From the NCBI RefSeq assembly GCF_018991925.1, contig NW_024742338.1, positions 3,490,750-3,554,749 of the forward strand: a DNA stretch of 64,000 nucleotides, written 5' to 3'. Under the pieces are notes generated by a model, which saw nothing but the letters and a program-made list of their open reading frames with translations, did no database searches and was not told the origin of the DNA. The translations under genes and the position numbers were made by a program. Of this stretch, positions 1-12,589 are shown in pieces (position 1 is the first letter of the stretch; every line of letters begins with the position of its first letter). Source of the DNA: Homarus americanus. Its lineage: Eukaryota > Arthropoda > Malacostraca > Decapoda > Nephropidae.

Positions 1-168
1 TAAAGTCTTCGTAAGTTGCCAAGAAAATCAACCGAATCACATACTACAGGTACTTAACTCTCCAGCTAACATGTTTGATGAATAAACTTGTAGACAAAAA
101 AAATCAAAGAGTTAAAAAGAAAGACTTGTTATATATTTCAGCCATCATCATTTAACTTCTCTGACAGG

Positions 169-3100
169 TTACTCTGTGATTCTCTTGGCTAACCTTACCC
201 ACACTCCATCTTGTGCCTTCAGGAGACCACTACGTTTTTCAATAATTAAGGGTACCTGAGTCTTCTTGCTGGGGATGAATGCAAACTCCTGTAACAAGTA
301 CACAATAGCCACCTTTGCTTCCATCAGGGCAAACCTCATTCCTGTAATCAAATAATAATCTTTGTGAGTTTTAAGCAATATGGACTTAAAAGTGGCTTGT
401 GAAGATGTATAAATATATTTGTACTGCAACAGCAAACACAAAGGCTCAGGTAAAGCTTCTTATGCATGTCTTGAATTGCAGACTACGAATGTATGGAAGA
501 CAGGAAATGCTTATATACAACACAACTGACAAATTCTTTCTGGGTGTAGTACAAGTAAGTGCCCACAAATGGAGTTTCTCACATATGATGAAGAAGACAT
601 ATGATCAATGGTGAGCTGGAGGAGCAATATTCAGTCTATTTAAACTTTAAAAGGGCATTTTTTATCTCAATAAATTACCCCTTGAGTCACTCTTCAGCAT
701 CATCAAATATTACATGAAATGTACTATAGTGTAAAAAATTTGACCAATGAGATTATCCCACCAGAAGACCTGCCTTGGTTATGACTGTCTGCATGCTGGG
801 ACAGGGACTTTCTCCGGTGGATCATACATATTGATCCTCAAATTTGCCCTGCCTTTGTCCCACTGTTAACACACACTGTACTGCATTGGCTACACACTTC
901 TGTGCTCATTGAGATTTTTCTAAGGATAGAGATTCTGTTACTTTGTCCTCATATTTTGGCAGTGTAGATTTTTGTCATAATTCCTTATACAGTCAACAAA
1001 TTTATTCTGTGTATAAGGTTAGTAACATGGAAGCTGTTTTATTTAATATTATTTCTTCAAGGTCAATTGTGGTTTACTTAGCATTACTGTTGTTTCTTAT
1101 TGATGTGAACACAAGGTATGGAGTGATATATCTAATACAGGTATCATATCAAATTTCACAACAGAAGAATTTATAACTACAAAACTAACCTGAAGATCAA
1201 TACTTCAAATTATTTCACTTGATTAAATACACTAATGCTACTTGGGGAAGGTTAGATTAGATTAGATTAGGTTAGATTAGCATGGTTAATCTTAAGGTGA
1301 AATAAGCTGGAGGGGGCCTAATCTCCATGTGATCCTATTTTTACTACTGTACTGTATTTCACCTCCAGGAGAGTCATCTTACCTATACAATTGCGGGGTC
1401 CACTTCCAAAGGGCAAGTACACAATGTATGAACGGTTGGCTTTGTTTTCTGGTGAGAAGCGTTCTGGATCAAATTTCTCTGGCTCTGGATAGTGATTTGG
1501 ATCTCTGTGTATGCTGGAACAAGAATTTGGGCGGTCATGTATCTGTGTCAGGCGAGTGTGTCTTGGGTTATTCTGTGTCACTCACACACAGAGTTGATAT
1601 TTGCTGAACTTATCGTCGTTTCTTAAGAGGGTAAATACAAAGGAAGTTTCATTGAATTTAGATGGGAAATTTAAGTCAAAAAGAAAATAAAGGAGTGAGT
1701 AGAGAGACACCAATTGAGAGAAAGATCAAAAGCTTGATAGGTATACAAACAGAAACACAATGATACAGTATATAAACAGATGTGGTTAATTATGGTCATG
1801 GTTATATACAATGATTACAATAAATCATTTCTTTCTTAATAGGGAAAAGTATATACTGAACTACTTTACCTATAAATGGGTATGCTGACTTTCTGGCCTT
1901 TATGGAGAATTAAATTGGTGCCGGGGAGGGTGAAGTCCTTGGTGACAGTGCGGTCCACTCGAGGCGCTGGAGGGTACAGCCGCAGAGTCTCTAAAAAAGA
2001 CCATAAAAGCTTAGGTTAGGTTAAATTTAGTTAGGTCAGATAAGATTAGATAAAGTTAGGTAAGGTATGTTATGTTATCTTATATGTTATGTTATGTTAG
2101 GTTAGGTTAATCTTCAGCGTGAAGTAAGTTTGGGGGGAAGGCTAGTCTGTATGTACTGTAATCCTTTTCTAACTATTTCCTCTCGTAGAGAGTTACCTTA
2201 CCTAAAACAATATTGTTCATTAACAGATAATGTCTGGTTTAATTCCAGTATGACAATGCAAAGTGTTCCTCTAAAATGGCTTAGTTTTATTTTTCATGAA
2301 CTGCAATGTACAAAATATAGATATTGTACTGTATAAAATTCAGGGCTGTAATTTCAAGCACTACATTTTTCCCACATATCAAACTGATCCCAGCAAGTGA
2401 ATTTGTGGTGTTACTCACCTTACTCAGTCAGAGCTCAAGAATATAAGTACATACTGTATGCCGTACCATCCAGAAAATTCTAACTATCTGACATAACTTC
2501 AAATACTCAAGAAAGATCAGTTTTATAACGTTGACAAATAGAAATAAAAAACTGACCAGCAAACACCATATCCAAGTATGTCATCTCCATGATGGCCTCA
2601 TAGGTGATCTCGCCTTCGTGTTTCTCCAATACCGTTTCAATCTCCTGCATACACTTCTGCTGAATATCTGGGTGAAGTGCGAGGCAGTAAGAGAGGAAAC
2701 TCAGGGTCGTCGCAGTTGTGTCATAACCCGCCATGTAGAACAAGACACACTGAGCGGTAATAACTAGATCTGTCAACACTGCAAAAAAAGATAAGAAAAA
2801 AAAAGAGATGAGTTTGCGTATAAAGTAAAGGAACTGAAACCCAGAAAACCCTTCTTTAAACCTTCCCTCTGAACAAGATGCTCGGTGTTGCAAACTGCCT
2901 CACTGCAACGTGAGGAAGATTTACTCTCTTCCTGTCTCTCAAGACCTAACATCAGACCAGTGATGTAGTCAAGACCACTAAGACCCAGACTGAGATCTAC
3001 ATCTCTAACAATATACGTACCTGTCCATAAAACGACACAAAACTCCCGAGACCCTCAGCATTTTCCATGTTCACAGTAAAAAAAGCAGTACAGTAAAGCC

Positions 3101-6100
3101 AAAGAATCCAGACTGTCCTTTGACTGAACTTTTTCAGATACTGTCTGTACTGTACTGTATATTGAGCAAAACTCCATATTAGACGAGTTTTTCGGAATTG
3201 TTTTATACCAAAAAACTCCCTTTATTGAGTTGGTTGCTCACTGAATATTTTGGTATAGAGAGGTAATACTGTAATGTACTGTACTGGGTCGACAATAATA
3301 TTTATGTTAAAGAAAGAAATTATGAATACAAAACTGAATGTCTGCAATGTCTACAGATGTGACAAAGTACAGTACACAACAGAGTAATCTGGGTGGGCCA
3401 AGAAATGTGAGGAGGCTACATGGAGTGAGCACTTAGCAGGAAGCTGCACAAGGCAGTGAAAGGTTTTTGGCTGCCTCAATAAGTTCTTTGAATACTGGAC
3501 CTGATAACCCTTTGACCAGCCCTACTAATGCTGCCCAACTCGTCCCAACTCGCATCCATTTCTTGCTTGTTTTAGATATAAAAACAATATTATACACAAC
3601 AAGGCATGGACGAACATATGACCAGCCGGAGGTCAAACAAACATTTATACAGTTGAGAATGAGCCATCATGGGGTGTTAACAATGAAGGAGTCACCACAG
3701 ATTATTTACTGTTACCAACAAAATGTGGATGACACCAGTACACCACCAGGGCACTGAGCGAAGGAACTCCAACATTAATAAAACAAGACATTGCAGTGGA
3801 GGCACACCTTGGTTAGTGACCTTCTTAGAGGAGAGGTCAGCACTCTCACTGCCTTTGTTGTTGTTTGTTTGTTCCTGAAGTCGAGCATCGAGGAGTAGCT
3901 GAAGGAAATCATTTCTTCTCAGGTTATTCTGCAAACGATACTTCATTGTGTCTGACACAACCTGAAATATATGCAGTACTGTAAAAGGGAAGGTTTTTTC
4001 ACTTGGTAATGTTATTTATTTGGAGAACAATACACTGATGTACAATCTTAACAAGTGAAAATATTTGTAAATACTGTAATTTAATAACAACAAAAATAAA
4101 ATCAGCACATACAAGCCTGTGGTTCTTCATCTGCAAGAATTAAGTTTTAACAAATGAAATCAATCCATCAATGCCTGTTCATACTGAAATGCAGTACTTA
4201 ATTTTTATTGGCTTTCTTCCATATGCAATCCTTCCACCTTCCACATGTGTTTATTAACACTCACAGATTAGACAAAATGTGATGCAGGAGTTCAATGCCA
4301 TCTAGAGAGAAGAGTACCAGAGGTACTTCAACACTTGGCACAACACTTTGAGTCATTGTGTACATTAAGGGGAGACTTGAGGTACTTTGAAGGTGATAAA
4401 TTTGAACAACCCAATGGCCATTAATTTTGAAAAAAAAAAAAAAAAAAAAAGGATTGGCCGGGGAACTTTTTGGTCAGATTCTATATGGGTGTGAAGCCTG
4501 GACTAATCATAATAACACTGACTAATGTATAAAACAAAAAAATATAGTCAAGCTTACCTTTGTAAAAAAGTAGATGGGTGTTCTATCGATAACATTGAGG
4601 CAGAGATATTTGGCAATCTGGGGCCATAAGAACTGGAAGAATATGAAGGGTCGCTTCCACTTGGGTGGTGGCTTGAAGAAACTTGCTGCAGCCTGAGAGA
4701 ATTCATTCTGTTGGCCCAAAATACAACTTTACTGTACTTAATAGTTATGTTCAATGTGTGGTTTATGAGGATTAATGTGTGGCTCATGTGATGTACTGTA
4801 TAGTGGTGATGGTTCTGTATGATGCTGAAGTAAGTTGGTGACGTGTTGTAGAAAAGAAGGATAAATCAGAAGATTTTACAGCTTTACTATAGACGGAGAT
4901 CATTATCGCAGAACACAAATGTTAAACTTGTTAGTGAGACCATATATGTAACTCAACACAGAGAGCAAGTGTGTGTTGCTCTTGTTCCACCCGCCAGGAT
5001 GATACATTAACTTCTTCACTACAGGGATGCCAGATAATTTCATTTAGAAAGATCTGTACACATAGGGTTAAGCTGTGATGTGCTGTCTACCTCAAGCCAT
5101 ATTTGATCTCTACAGGTAACACAGCTGACTCAAAATTGCTTTGTTCTTTTATTTAACATTTCCACCAAACAATTTTATTCAGCTTTGAGGCAACCCCGTA
5201 CACAAGGGGTTAAGACGCAGGCATGATTACAAGTAAGAGGAAAAAAAGAATGGCCTTCCACAACACTACACTTAACATAGACTGGAACAAGTGATGCTTC
5301 TCAATGTGCCCCTCTCTACCTGTGATCTTGTGTCAATGGTACACAAACAATAATTGTACCTGTGTACTGTTGAGTGAGTCGCTGTTTACTCCAAAGGCAA
5401 TACTGGCGATGGTGTCCATGGTGAACATCCCGTACACTTCCTTCATCTCAAACACAGAAGACCTACAAGAGATGCAATATATCAACCTTTAACTGGCAGC
5501 CAAGGATTCCCTACTCCATTCCATAATTATACACTGAAATGGAACATTAAAAACTTGAAATGTCCATTGATGAATAACTTAAATAATGTACATTTAGATT
5601 AATTACAAGGTACAGTATAGGTAACTTTGTATTTCCACATCTTATGGCCCTTTCTCTAACATACACCAAACTGGAAATGAAAATGTTATGATGCAGAACA
5701 ATCCATCTCATCACACATTAGAACCAGACCTTTTTTTCCACTCCCATAATATTATATCAATCAACCAAAAGTGCAATCTTTATAGCTGAGGGTTGGCGAC
5801 CACAGTCCTCCACTTTTAAAAATATTGAAGTTGTTTTTACCAATCCTCTGGGATTTTGCATCTCTCTAAGGACTCGGTTTTTAATTTAATTCATCCATCC
5901 TAGTCTCTGCCTTCCCCTGGCCATCGTAACCTTAACTCTGTCCATTAATATTTCTGCTATTATTCCCTCATCATATGATCAAAATATCTAATTTTCCTTG
6001 TGCTATATATTACAAGTATTTCTCTTAAAGTTGTTACCAAGATAATACTGTACTTCATTTGTTTTCTTGTCAGTGTCACTACATTTCAAAGGCCTCTAAC

Positions 6101-7843
6101 ATAATTCTGAGGTCTGCTGAAATGTGTCCCCTTCCGACCCATACAACAGTCCTGACCATACATAACATTTCACCAGCCCCCTTTTTTTCAAATTGAAGTT
6201 AATGTCCTAATTTATAAGGTCTTTCATATTATTAAATCCTGAATTTTCTTGACCTATTCCTGTCTTGATTTATGTTGCCCATCTCCTATCACAGCTAATG
6301 TTACTTCATAAATACACATAATTTTCCACTTGTTTAAGTTCGCTGTTGCTGCCCACAGTATCATATAACTTATACCTGTACTAATTTAGCCATCTTATTC
6401 TTTTAGTTTGGAAAAAATTATCAATTTGTCAGCATGGAATGTGCATCAGCCATAACTGTGTTAACAAATAGAAGATCTCCACAAACCTCTTCTCAAGTTC
6501 CTTATCAAAGTAGGTGATTAGGTTCTTGGCACAGTCCTTCACCAGCTGCAAGGTTTGTTTTATCTTGCCAGAGCTGAACGTTGGCGTCATCACCGACCGC
6601 ACTGCCTTCCACATTCCTCCCTTCAACCCTAGCAACATGTGGTCCATCACCGGCTCATTGAACGTCACAAAACTGTTAAGTGTGAGAAATTATGGCTCAA
6701 AACTAGCCCAGAATTGTAAGAAAGAAAACCTTTTTAATAATCTGTATACTGTATATGAAAAGCAAGTATGAGCGATTTACTTAGTAATCTATCATCATTA
6801 TTTTAAGACCAATTTCCACACATGTGTGGGTTAGCCATGATTACCTGCTGGCACCTCTCCAAGCTTCAGTCTCTATTGTCAGGTTCTTATCAACGAGGTC
6901 ATTTTTCACGTCTCTTTATGTTATTCTTGGCCTACCATCTCAGCCCACCTCTGCACAAAACCACCCCAATGCTTTCAATACCCTGACACCCTCTTAGCTC
7001 TGAATAGCATTTCCTATCTTTCAATGTCACATAACCCATCCATCTCATCATTCTATCTCAGTTCACTCCAACCTTAGTACTGTATGTCATCCACTTTAAC
7101 TCACACTACAACACGCTTCTCATGGCAATTGCATACATCTTTATTTCATACAAAGAGAAGGTTCTCTTGCCATTAATAAAGGCTAAAGGAGGAACTATAA
7201 AACCTGTATCTGTTTTTTTTTTATATTACAGTACAAGGAAAACATATGTAAGGAAAACACAGAAATGAGAAAAAATACTGTACAGTAAAGTGTGAAAGAC
7301 AATGCAGAGTTTAATAAACTGTGGCAGACCATCAGTAAGTGATGGTACAAAACTTTACTTAACAGAACCATCGACAACAGAAAGGTTAGTCTCTTCTATT
7401 CCTATTTCAATACTGTAATGTGTCTACTAAGTGCTTTACCGCTTCATTTTAACTTTTATGTCAAGTAAAATAAGAATGGTAATAAAGGTGACAAAAATAT
7501 CTTACCTTCTGTCAGTAAAATGGTCGAAGTCCTTCACCATGATGTGTTTGAGTAGCTCTGGGTCACCAACCATAAGACATGGCTGTGTAAATTCATAATA
7601 ACCACAGAATGTCTTTCCTCCGTGATTCTTATACAGCATTTGGTCAAACTCTGCCATCGAATGTGTTGCTCTGAGCCTGGCATACATGTTGCCAATAATC
7701 CATGTGGGTTTTGGACCTTGAACCCCTCGAGTCTCCCAGAAACTGTAGATCTTTTGTAAATAGAGCCCAACCAGGAAGAGCACCACTATTATCGGCACAA
7801 TGAGAGGGAAAGTACACACACAAGACACTATTTGAGCAATCAT
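169..7843 (-). CDS. Cytochrome P450, clan 3-like (CYP3/CYP6-type), 9 exons
   Basis: A microsomal haem monooxygenase. Coding exons on the minus strand, in order, are 7843-7506, 6672-6487, 5462-5360, 4707-4558, 3961-3808, 2778-2557, 1990-1870, 1513-1383 and 341-169. All introns are GT-AG, the phases join without breaking frame, and the total is 1,578 nt (525 residues plus TAA). Seen motifs: an N-terminal hydrophobic anchor (residues 1-30) followed by a Pro-containing hinge; I-helix AGYDTT at about 327-332; ExxR (ETLR) at 385-388; PERF-like DPERF at 440-444; haem loop [10 protein letters not shown] at 460-469 with Cys467 as the thiolate ligand. Length and motif order are normal for the family, so it should be functional. 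The ATG has A at -3. Clan 3 is inferred from overall sequence style; substrate (xenobiotic or steroid) cannot be told. Exon 5 could also end at 3821, but only the 3808 donor keeps frame with exon 6. No AATAAA is visible before the window edge, so the 3' UTR continues outside. Confidence 0.93.
1242..1335 (+). repeat. GGTTAGATTAG block with dispersed repeat core (copy 1)
   Basis: In P450 intron 8 a run of GGTTAGATTAGATTAG-type units is followed by a conserved core close to CTTCAGGTGAAATAAGCTGG and then a CTAATCT...GTGATCC tail. The same order recurs at about 2,010-2,165 and 33,838-33,960 and, inverted, at about 35,115-35,220. Confidence 0.6.
2008..2165 (+). repeat. TTAGGTTAGGTTA block with dispersed repeat core (copy 2)
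   Basis: In P450 intron 6, TTAGGTTAGG and diverged TTATGTTATG units lead into a degraded copy of the same core (TTAATCTTCAGCGTGAAGTAAG) and a G-rich stretch ending near GTAATCC. It is more diverged than copy 1. Confidence 0.5.
5780..6430 (-). pseudogene. Decayed RTE-like LINE 3' fragment in P450 intron 2
   Basis: The minus strand carries a frameshifted trace of the C-terminal part of an endonuclease/reverse transcriptase ORF. One frame reads [12 protein letters not shown] and, after a shift, [20 protein letters not shown], the typical end of RTE-type proteins (RKLRYFGHIMR ... GRRRRGRP). Several stops interrupt it. It lies in the same orientation as the host gene within intron 2. Family assignment is from remembered motif style and is moderate. 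Confidence 0.55.
6780..7180. other. P450 intron 1 non-coding sequence, possibly old repeat
   Basis: This 400-bp block in intron 1 has no open frame of note. It is C/T-rich on the plus strand and reads like the antisense of an old retroelement, but no recognisable protein motif survives. Confidence 0.25.
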
Positions 7844-8168
7844 CTTGGTGGTTTACAGTGTGTGGGCAAAACTTGTCCTTCAAATTATGAGAAGTGAGAA
7901 GATTCTTAAGATTTGAACTATATCTCTTCAAAGGTACATGAGTTATATAATACAAGCTCTATAATGAATACAAATGTACACGTTATATCTCCAAATTGAC
8001 AACCATATTTAGTACAATTGTCACAGAGACAAATTACTTCAGCACAATCAAGCCATTCAGTGCTGATGATCGACGAGATTTATCACGGTAAAATTCAACA
8101 CCAAACAGTCATAAAATAAACGCAGCACTATCATAGCCACTCAAACTGACAAGAAATAACTAACTTAC

Positions 8169-8235
8169 AAGACACACACACAAGTCTTGCATTAGTAACA
8201 ACGGTGAAACGAGTGCCATGTGAGGCAATTTTATA
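8169..8235 (-). promoter_or_regulatory. Putative TATA box and non-coding first exon of the P450 gene
   Basis: On the minus strand TATAAAA lies at 8235-8229. About 25-30 bases downstream is a plausible start region near 8204. A good donor (CTT then GTAAGT) follows at 8168, and a possible acceptor (TTCATTATAG) lies near 7963, ahead of the ATG at 7843. This would give a short non-coding first exon and a 5' UTR intron of about 200 bp. It is inferred from motifs only. Confidence 0.42.
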
Positions 8236-8239
8236 CTGT

Positions 8240-9740
8240 AAAAGCGACGAGGATTTATGGCACTGGAGTACCGCAGCTTCTAGGCACACGTCAGTCTTAA
8301 CAAGATACTCCTGAGCTGGCAGTCAACAACATAAGAAAGAGAACAATGTGATAATCAAACAATTCTTCTCTGTCTTGGAACAGCTGTAATGTTCTTAGTA
8401 CGTAATTTCTTGATTCACTGTTGACAGATGAAATCCGTGTGTGACTGCTGAGGGCTGCAGGTGCACACAACTGTAATATAAGAAAACATCATTACTACAA
8501 CTGTACTTAAGGTTAACATTATGCTCTTCACAGCTTGTTATACAGTACAGTATAATAAAGTGGTAAATGTTCATATCTGAAGCAAGAACCTAAGCTTTCT
8601 TGCCTTTAATTTATCTGTTTTACAATACAGTACGTACTTGTATTTCCATCTCTTTTTCTCTCTCATGCTTCCTCACTCTTTCTCTGTTCAAGTTCATATA
8701 TAGGACAGTATTTCTATCTACTTGAATACTGAACAAAATAAACCAGGTAAAATAAAGTATCACTTAACTTGATTTCATTAACAGTAGTATAGACAGTTTG
8801 GTCAAGGGAAAATTTTGCTCACTATAAACTTTCCCTTAACCAGACAAGTCTCACTAAACCAGATAGTTTTCCAGGGAGCTACTGTGAGGAGCAACTATGC
8901 AAGGATTGTATGGTTGAAGACAATAAGGGATTCAGGATGCTGCTAAATTCAACAGTCTAGAAATCGGAGTCAATGAGGCTGTTGCAGACCATAAAGGAAA
9001 GATAAATTTAGAGTCATAAATAGATGAAGCTGGAATAAAATACTTAAGGGTTATTTTGCCCTCTAAAGGGTTAATCAAGGTAGGTTCTCACCCTTTAGCA
9101 GGCAGGAGCTGCCCTCAGCTGAATAAAATCATCTGGCACTAGCCACAATAAAATACCCAATGGATACTTTGCCCTCTATAGGGTTCAAATAATTTTTTCC
9201 TTGCTTCACCAACAAATATTGCCTTCCACTAATCACAAGAAAAGTTTTGGTGAAAATCCCTGAGAAAACAAACTACTGTACTGTACTGTACTGTACTGTA
9301 CTGTACTGCAGTAGTAAATGTGGTCCTAAAATATTCCCCCCTTTTTTTATAATATTTCTTATTACAGAAAAAACAATGTGGACTTTTGAAAGAAAATAAT
9401 TAATTTAGAATACAGTGTTAAGTTTTACACTAAAATGCAGGCTCCGTTGATGAGGTGCAGCTGTGACATTACAATATTGAACCATTTATAGAAGATGACC
9501 TAAACCAAACTAACTTGACTTACCTTAATGAAAAAATTAAGATGAAGAAAATAAGGTTTAGTAAGTCTGGTTCACATAATCTGCCGTACACAATTTAACA
9601 CTTTGGCCTCACGGCCACAGAATGTTAACAATTTACTTTAACCCTCAAATATATTCAAATCCATATTTAGTAATGTGATCTCTAGTAAATTTATTGATTT
9701 TTTTAATATTCAAAATATATTTCTGCAATAACATACTGTA
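8240..9740. other. Intergenic, upstream of the P450 gene
   Basis: AT-rich sequence with no supportable gene. It contains a short (ACTGT)n run at about 9,272-9,310, and TACTGTA/TACAGTA motifs recur. Regulatory content beyond the P450 TATA-like site cannot be judged. Confidence 0.4.
9272..9310. repeat. (CTGTA)n pentanucleotide microsatellite
   Basis: About eight tandem copies of the pentamer ACTGT/CTGTA. The same pentamer occurs as one to three copies at many places in the first 20 kb. Confidence 0.9.
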
Positions 9741-9750
9741 TACTGTACTA

Positions 9751-10247
9751 CAGTGATTTCTGCTATAACGCGTGTTTTGATAACGCGAATTTGCTCTAAC
9801 GCGATTTATGAATTAGGAACGATATTTGTATAACGCGAACGCTTGTTTGCTATAACGCGATTTTTGCTTACTATTTCTCCAATTTTGTGAATATAGTAAA
9901 GAAGAATATCAACAAGAAGCGTTCCGGTGATAAAATTCCTGGTGATGATCGTAAAAGAAAGGATATAACACTAGAAGAGAAGCTCGATTTTATCAACCTC
10001 AAAATCACCCTTCTCCCCCATCAAGTAAAGTGTTACATTTACTGTATGATTTCATTATTAGATATGAATGTAACATTTATTTAGACCGTGCTATCCTTTG
10101 TGTTAGGCTAACTACTAAATTTTTTCGATTTCGAGTAATCTGCACCTAACCCTATTTTCTCCATAAGCCCTGTTATTTCTATTACGCGATTTTCTATAAC
10201 ACGATATTTTACAAGAACACAATTATCGCGTTATAGCAGAACTACCT
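9751..10247 (+). mobile_element. Tigger/pogo-like DNA transposon, internally deleted
   Basis: The ends are imperfect inverted repeats sharing TTCTGCTATAACGCG (left 9758-9772; right complement about 10,229-10,243). The left end starts CAGTG directly after TA, as expected for the Tc1/mariner-pogo superfamily. The interior has several further TATAACGCG words in both orientations. A short frame from about 9,887 reads KKRSGDKIPGDDRKRKDITL and then EEKLDFINL. This resembles the start of Tigger transposases (a CENP-B-type helix-turn-helix begins with KRK...LEEKL). The rest of the transposase, including the DDE domain, is missing, so it is a non-autonomous deletion derivative. Confidence 0.72.
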
Positions 10248-10443
10248 ATTACATATACTGTTTGGAATTTCTGGAAACAATAAGGAAACAGTAAGCATTA
10301 GTGCTGTGTAAAGACCTTCAGTATTACTCCAAAAGTCATCAAGTTATACAGTAGTTTTATTGTTTATATTTGTTGTCAATTATGGGGTCACAGTTCAAGG
10401 TTGAAGAAGCCACAAGACCATAAAACTGTAAGGGCAAACTTTT

Positions 10444-10620
10444 TCGGAGAGTATTGTGACGGCACCGAGTGTGAGCTGTTTCAAGACCAGACTTGACCAA
10501 CACTGGAGCAGGTTCCAATATATTCAGGAGCCAGTGCATGCCCAGTATCTGCCAACAGCGCGTATCAGAAACATGACTGACCGTCCATTGACAACTGACC
10601 TGCAGCAATTTCACTGTGTT
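10444..10620 (+). pseudogene. CR1/L2-like LINE reverse transcriptase C-terminal fragment
   Basis: A plus-strand frame reads VTAPSVSCFKTRLDQHW followed by an HAQYLPT motif. This matches the carboxy end of non-LTR reverse transcriptase ORFs (NSWNNLP...VVTAPSVNSFKNRLD). A second, longer copy of the same family lies at 13,330-13,893. It is short, 5' truncated and interrupted by stops. Confidence 0.6.
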
Positions 10621-10789
10621 TTATAGTGGACACTGTCGTAGTTTGTACAAATGTGCTAAAAAGTGGCTATTTCTAAATTAAACCTAACCTAACCTTAATT
10701 GATATGAAAAACAAGCAGCAGAACAAAACAAACCTACCTAATCAAATTTCCTAGTCACCCCCTGGCATATTAAGCAGAAAGAACTTATT

Positions 10790-11160
10790 ATGATATGGTG
10801 TAATTTTAAGTTTTTTGAGGACACGAGAGCAGCTACCCGTACCAAATGGCTCATAAGCATACACCGAGCATCGGCGTCGAACGGGCCCACGGTGGTGGAG
10901 TGTTTTGAAATATGTAAATGTGATTGGCTGTTTACATCCTGGGATGAGACGTCACCGCTGCATTACAGCCGTGAAGAAAAAGTGGTGCCCGCATAACTCT
11001 CACCAATATGTCAAGGGTTCGAGCCTCGGCCCGGACACTCGTGAGAAGGGTGTTATCCAGTGCGACCCTCACTACCACAGGTTTCCCGGTTTCCTCCTGG
11101 TTTCCCGGTTTCCTCCTGTACTAACACTAGATAGACCGCCCAAACGGCTAGTAAGCTGAT
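10790..11160 (+). mobile_element. SINE-like block with tRNA B-box-like motif
   Basis: The block is more GC-rich than its surroundings. It contains GGGTTCGAGCCTCGGCC (from 11,028), which resembles a Pol III B box (GGTTCGANTCC), and further down a duplicated TTTCCCGGTTTCCTCCT stretch. It has no meaningful frame. A tRNA-derived or V-type SINE is plausible, but no clear A box, tail or target duplication was found. Confidence 0.35.
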
Positions 11161-12560
11161 AAGTGGCCAATATGATATTAAAAATATATCAGAACTCACT
11201 GATGAAAGAATACAGTAGTAAGAAAATAATCATCATAGCAAATAACACATCAGTGGGTCAGTTGTGTAACTTTCAAAAGTTTAACTTGGAAATCCAAAAC
11301 TTAAGACTTGAGAGAAAAATCGGTAGAACGATTTATCTCGTGGCATTTGAAGGAAAAGTATAGGGCTGTATTGAGGTAAATTTTATCCCAAATATTAAAC
11401 ACAATCACACCAAACTTAATATTTAAGTTAGGTGATGTTAGATTAGGTATATTTGGTTAATTCCTTTAGCCTCGCTCTTGGAATATTTTAGCTAAGTTAG
11501 GTTAGGCAGCTTAGGTTAGTTTATCTTGCCTGTGAAACCAGGATGATGTAGCAGTCCTAGAACTTTACCTAAATTAAAAGCAAAATCTGAAGTAAGTAAC
11601 AACCTAAAACATTAAAATATACCACACAAGTTTAGTCTGAATAATTGACATTAAAGCTTAAGTTTTACCTGAGAGTAATAACCAAATATTAATATTTCTC
11701 AGCTGTCTGTGGTGATGGCAGCTAATACAACTTCACTCTGGGGTCACTAACAGAGCACTTGTTATTCATGAACTGCACCATCACACTCTGGCCACAAGTC
11801 TCATCTCATCATGACTTCCTCCTGACAGCAGAGTTGCCTACCCTCATGACATTTTTTTTCCCCTATCTAAATTTTGTCATCTCCCTCCCTAAGATCAATG
11901 AGTGGTAGAATGAACCACCTCACACATGGTAGTTAATACTGTAATTTATATAAGGGTTTAATCAGGGATATATTATTATGTTATGGGCTAGGAGGAGGCC
12001 ACGTCACCTTGGCAGCCACTATATTACTTATGTCCATTAATTAAGTATATCCTGTCATGAGGGATACATCAGGACACTTTATTGGCATATTCTGGGCTAG
12101 CATGCGGGGCAATGAGTATCCTTAATGAAGACACTGACCGGCAAGAAAGAAGACAGACAAACAGGTGGTGAGACAGACAGATGTTAAAAGACAAAACAGG
12201 CTGTTAAGGGGTAGTTAGTAGCCAGGAGCACCAGGTCAGCCCGCCATTATTGTTAAAGGCCGCCGCTCACTTGTTCCTCCAGTCCTTCCTTCCCTAACCA
12301 ATAGTAATTTTAACATAAGGAAAATATTATATAAAAAGTAGTAATTTGTCGATAAATAGCTAAAAAAAATTACCATGTCAACTAATAATATTACGTAGAT
12401 TTATCCCAAACATTTAAATCAATTTCCGTGATTTTTTTTTGATCGGACACAAGGTAAATATATATTTAGGTTGATGAAAATGAAAAGGAATTTTAATAGT
12501 GTTAGTTGTTCATAGAATACACAAGACCAACACAGCGTATCCCGATGTGACTAAAGTGAA
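11160..12560. other. Intergenic, no gene seen
   Basis: AT-rich DNA with a short TTAGGTTAGG patch near 11,440-11,520. Nothing else is supportable. Confidence 0.4.
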
Positions 12561-12589
12561 CGGCTGTAAAGATGAATAGTGTGAACGCC

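Noticed and set aside
3433..3636. Small frames within P450 intron 5
   Set aside because: They lie between well-defined P450 exons and have no motif; intronic noise.
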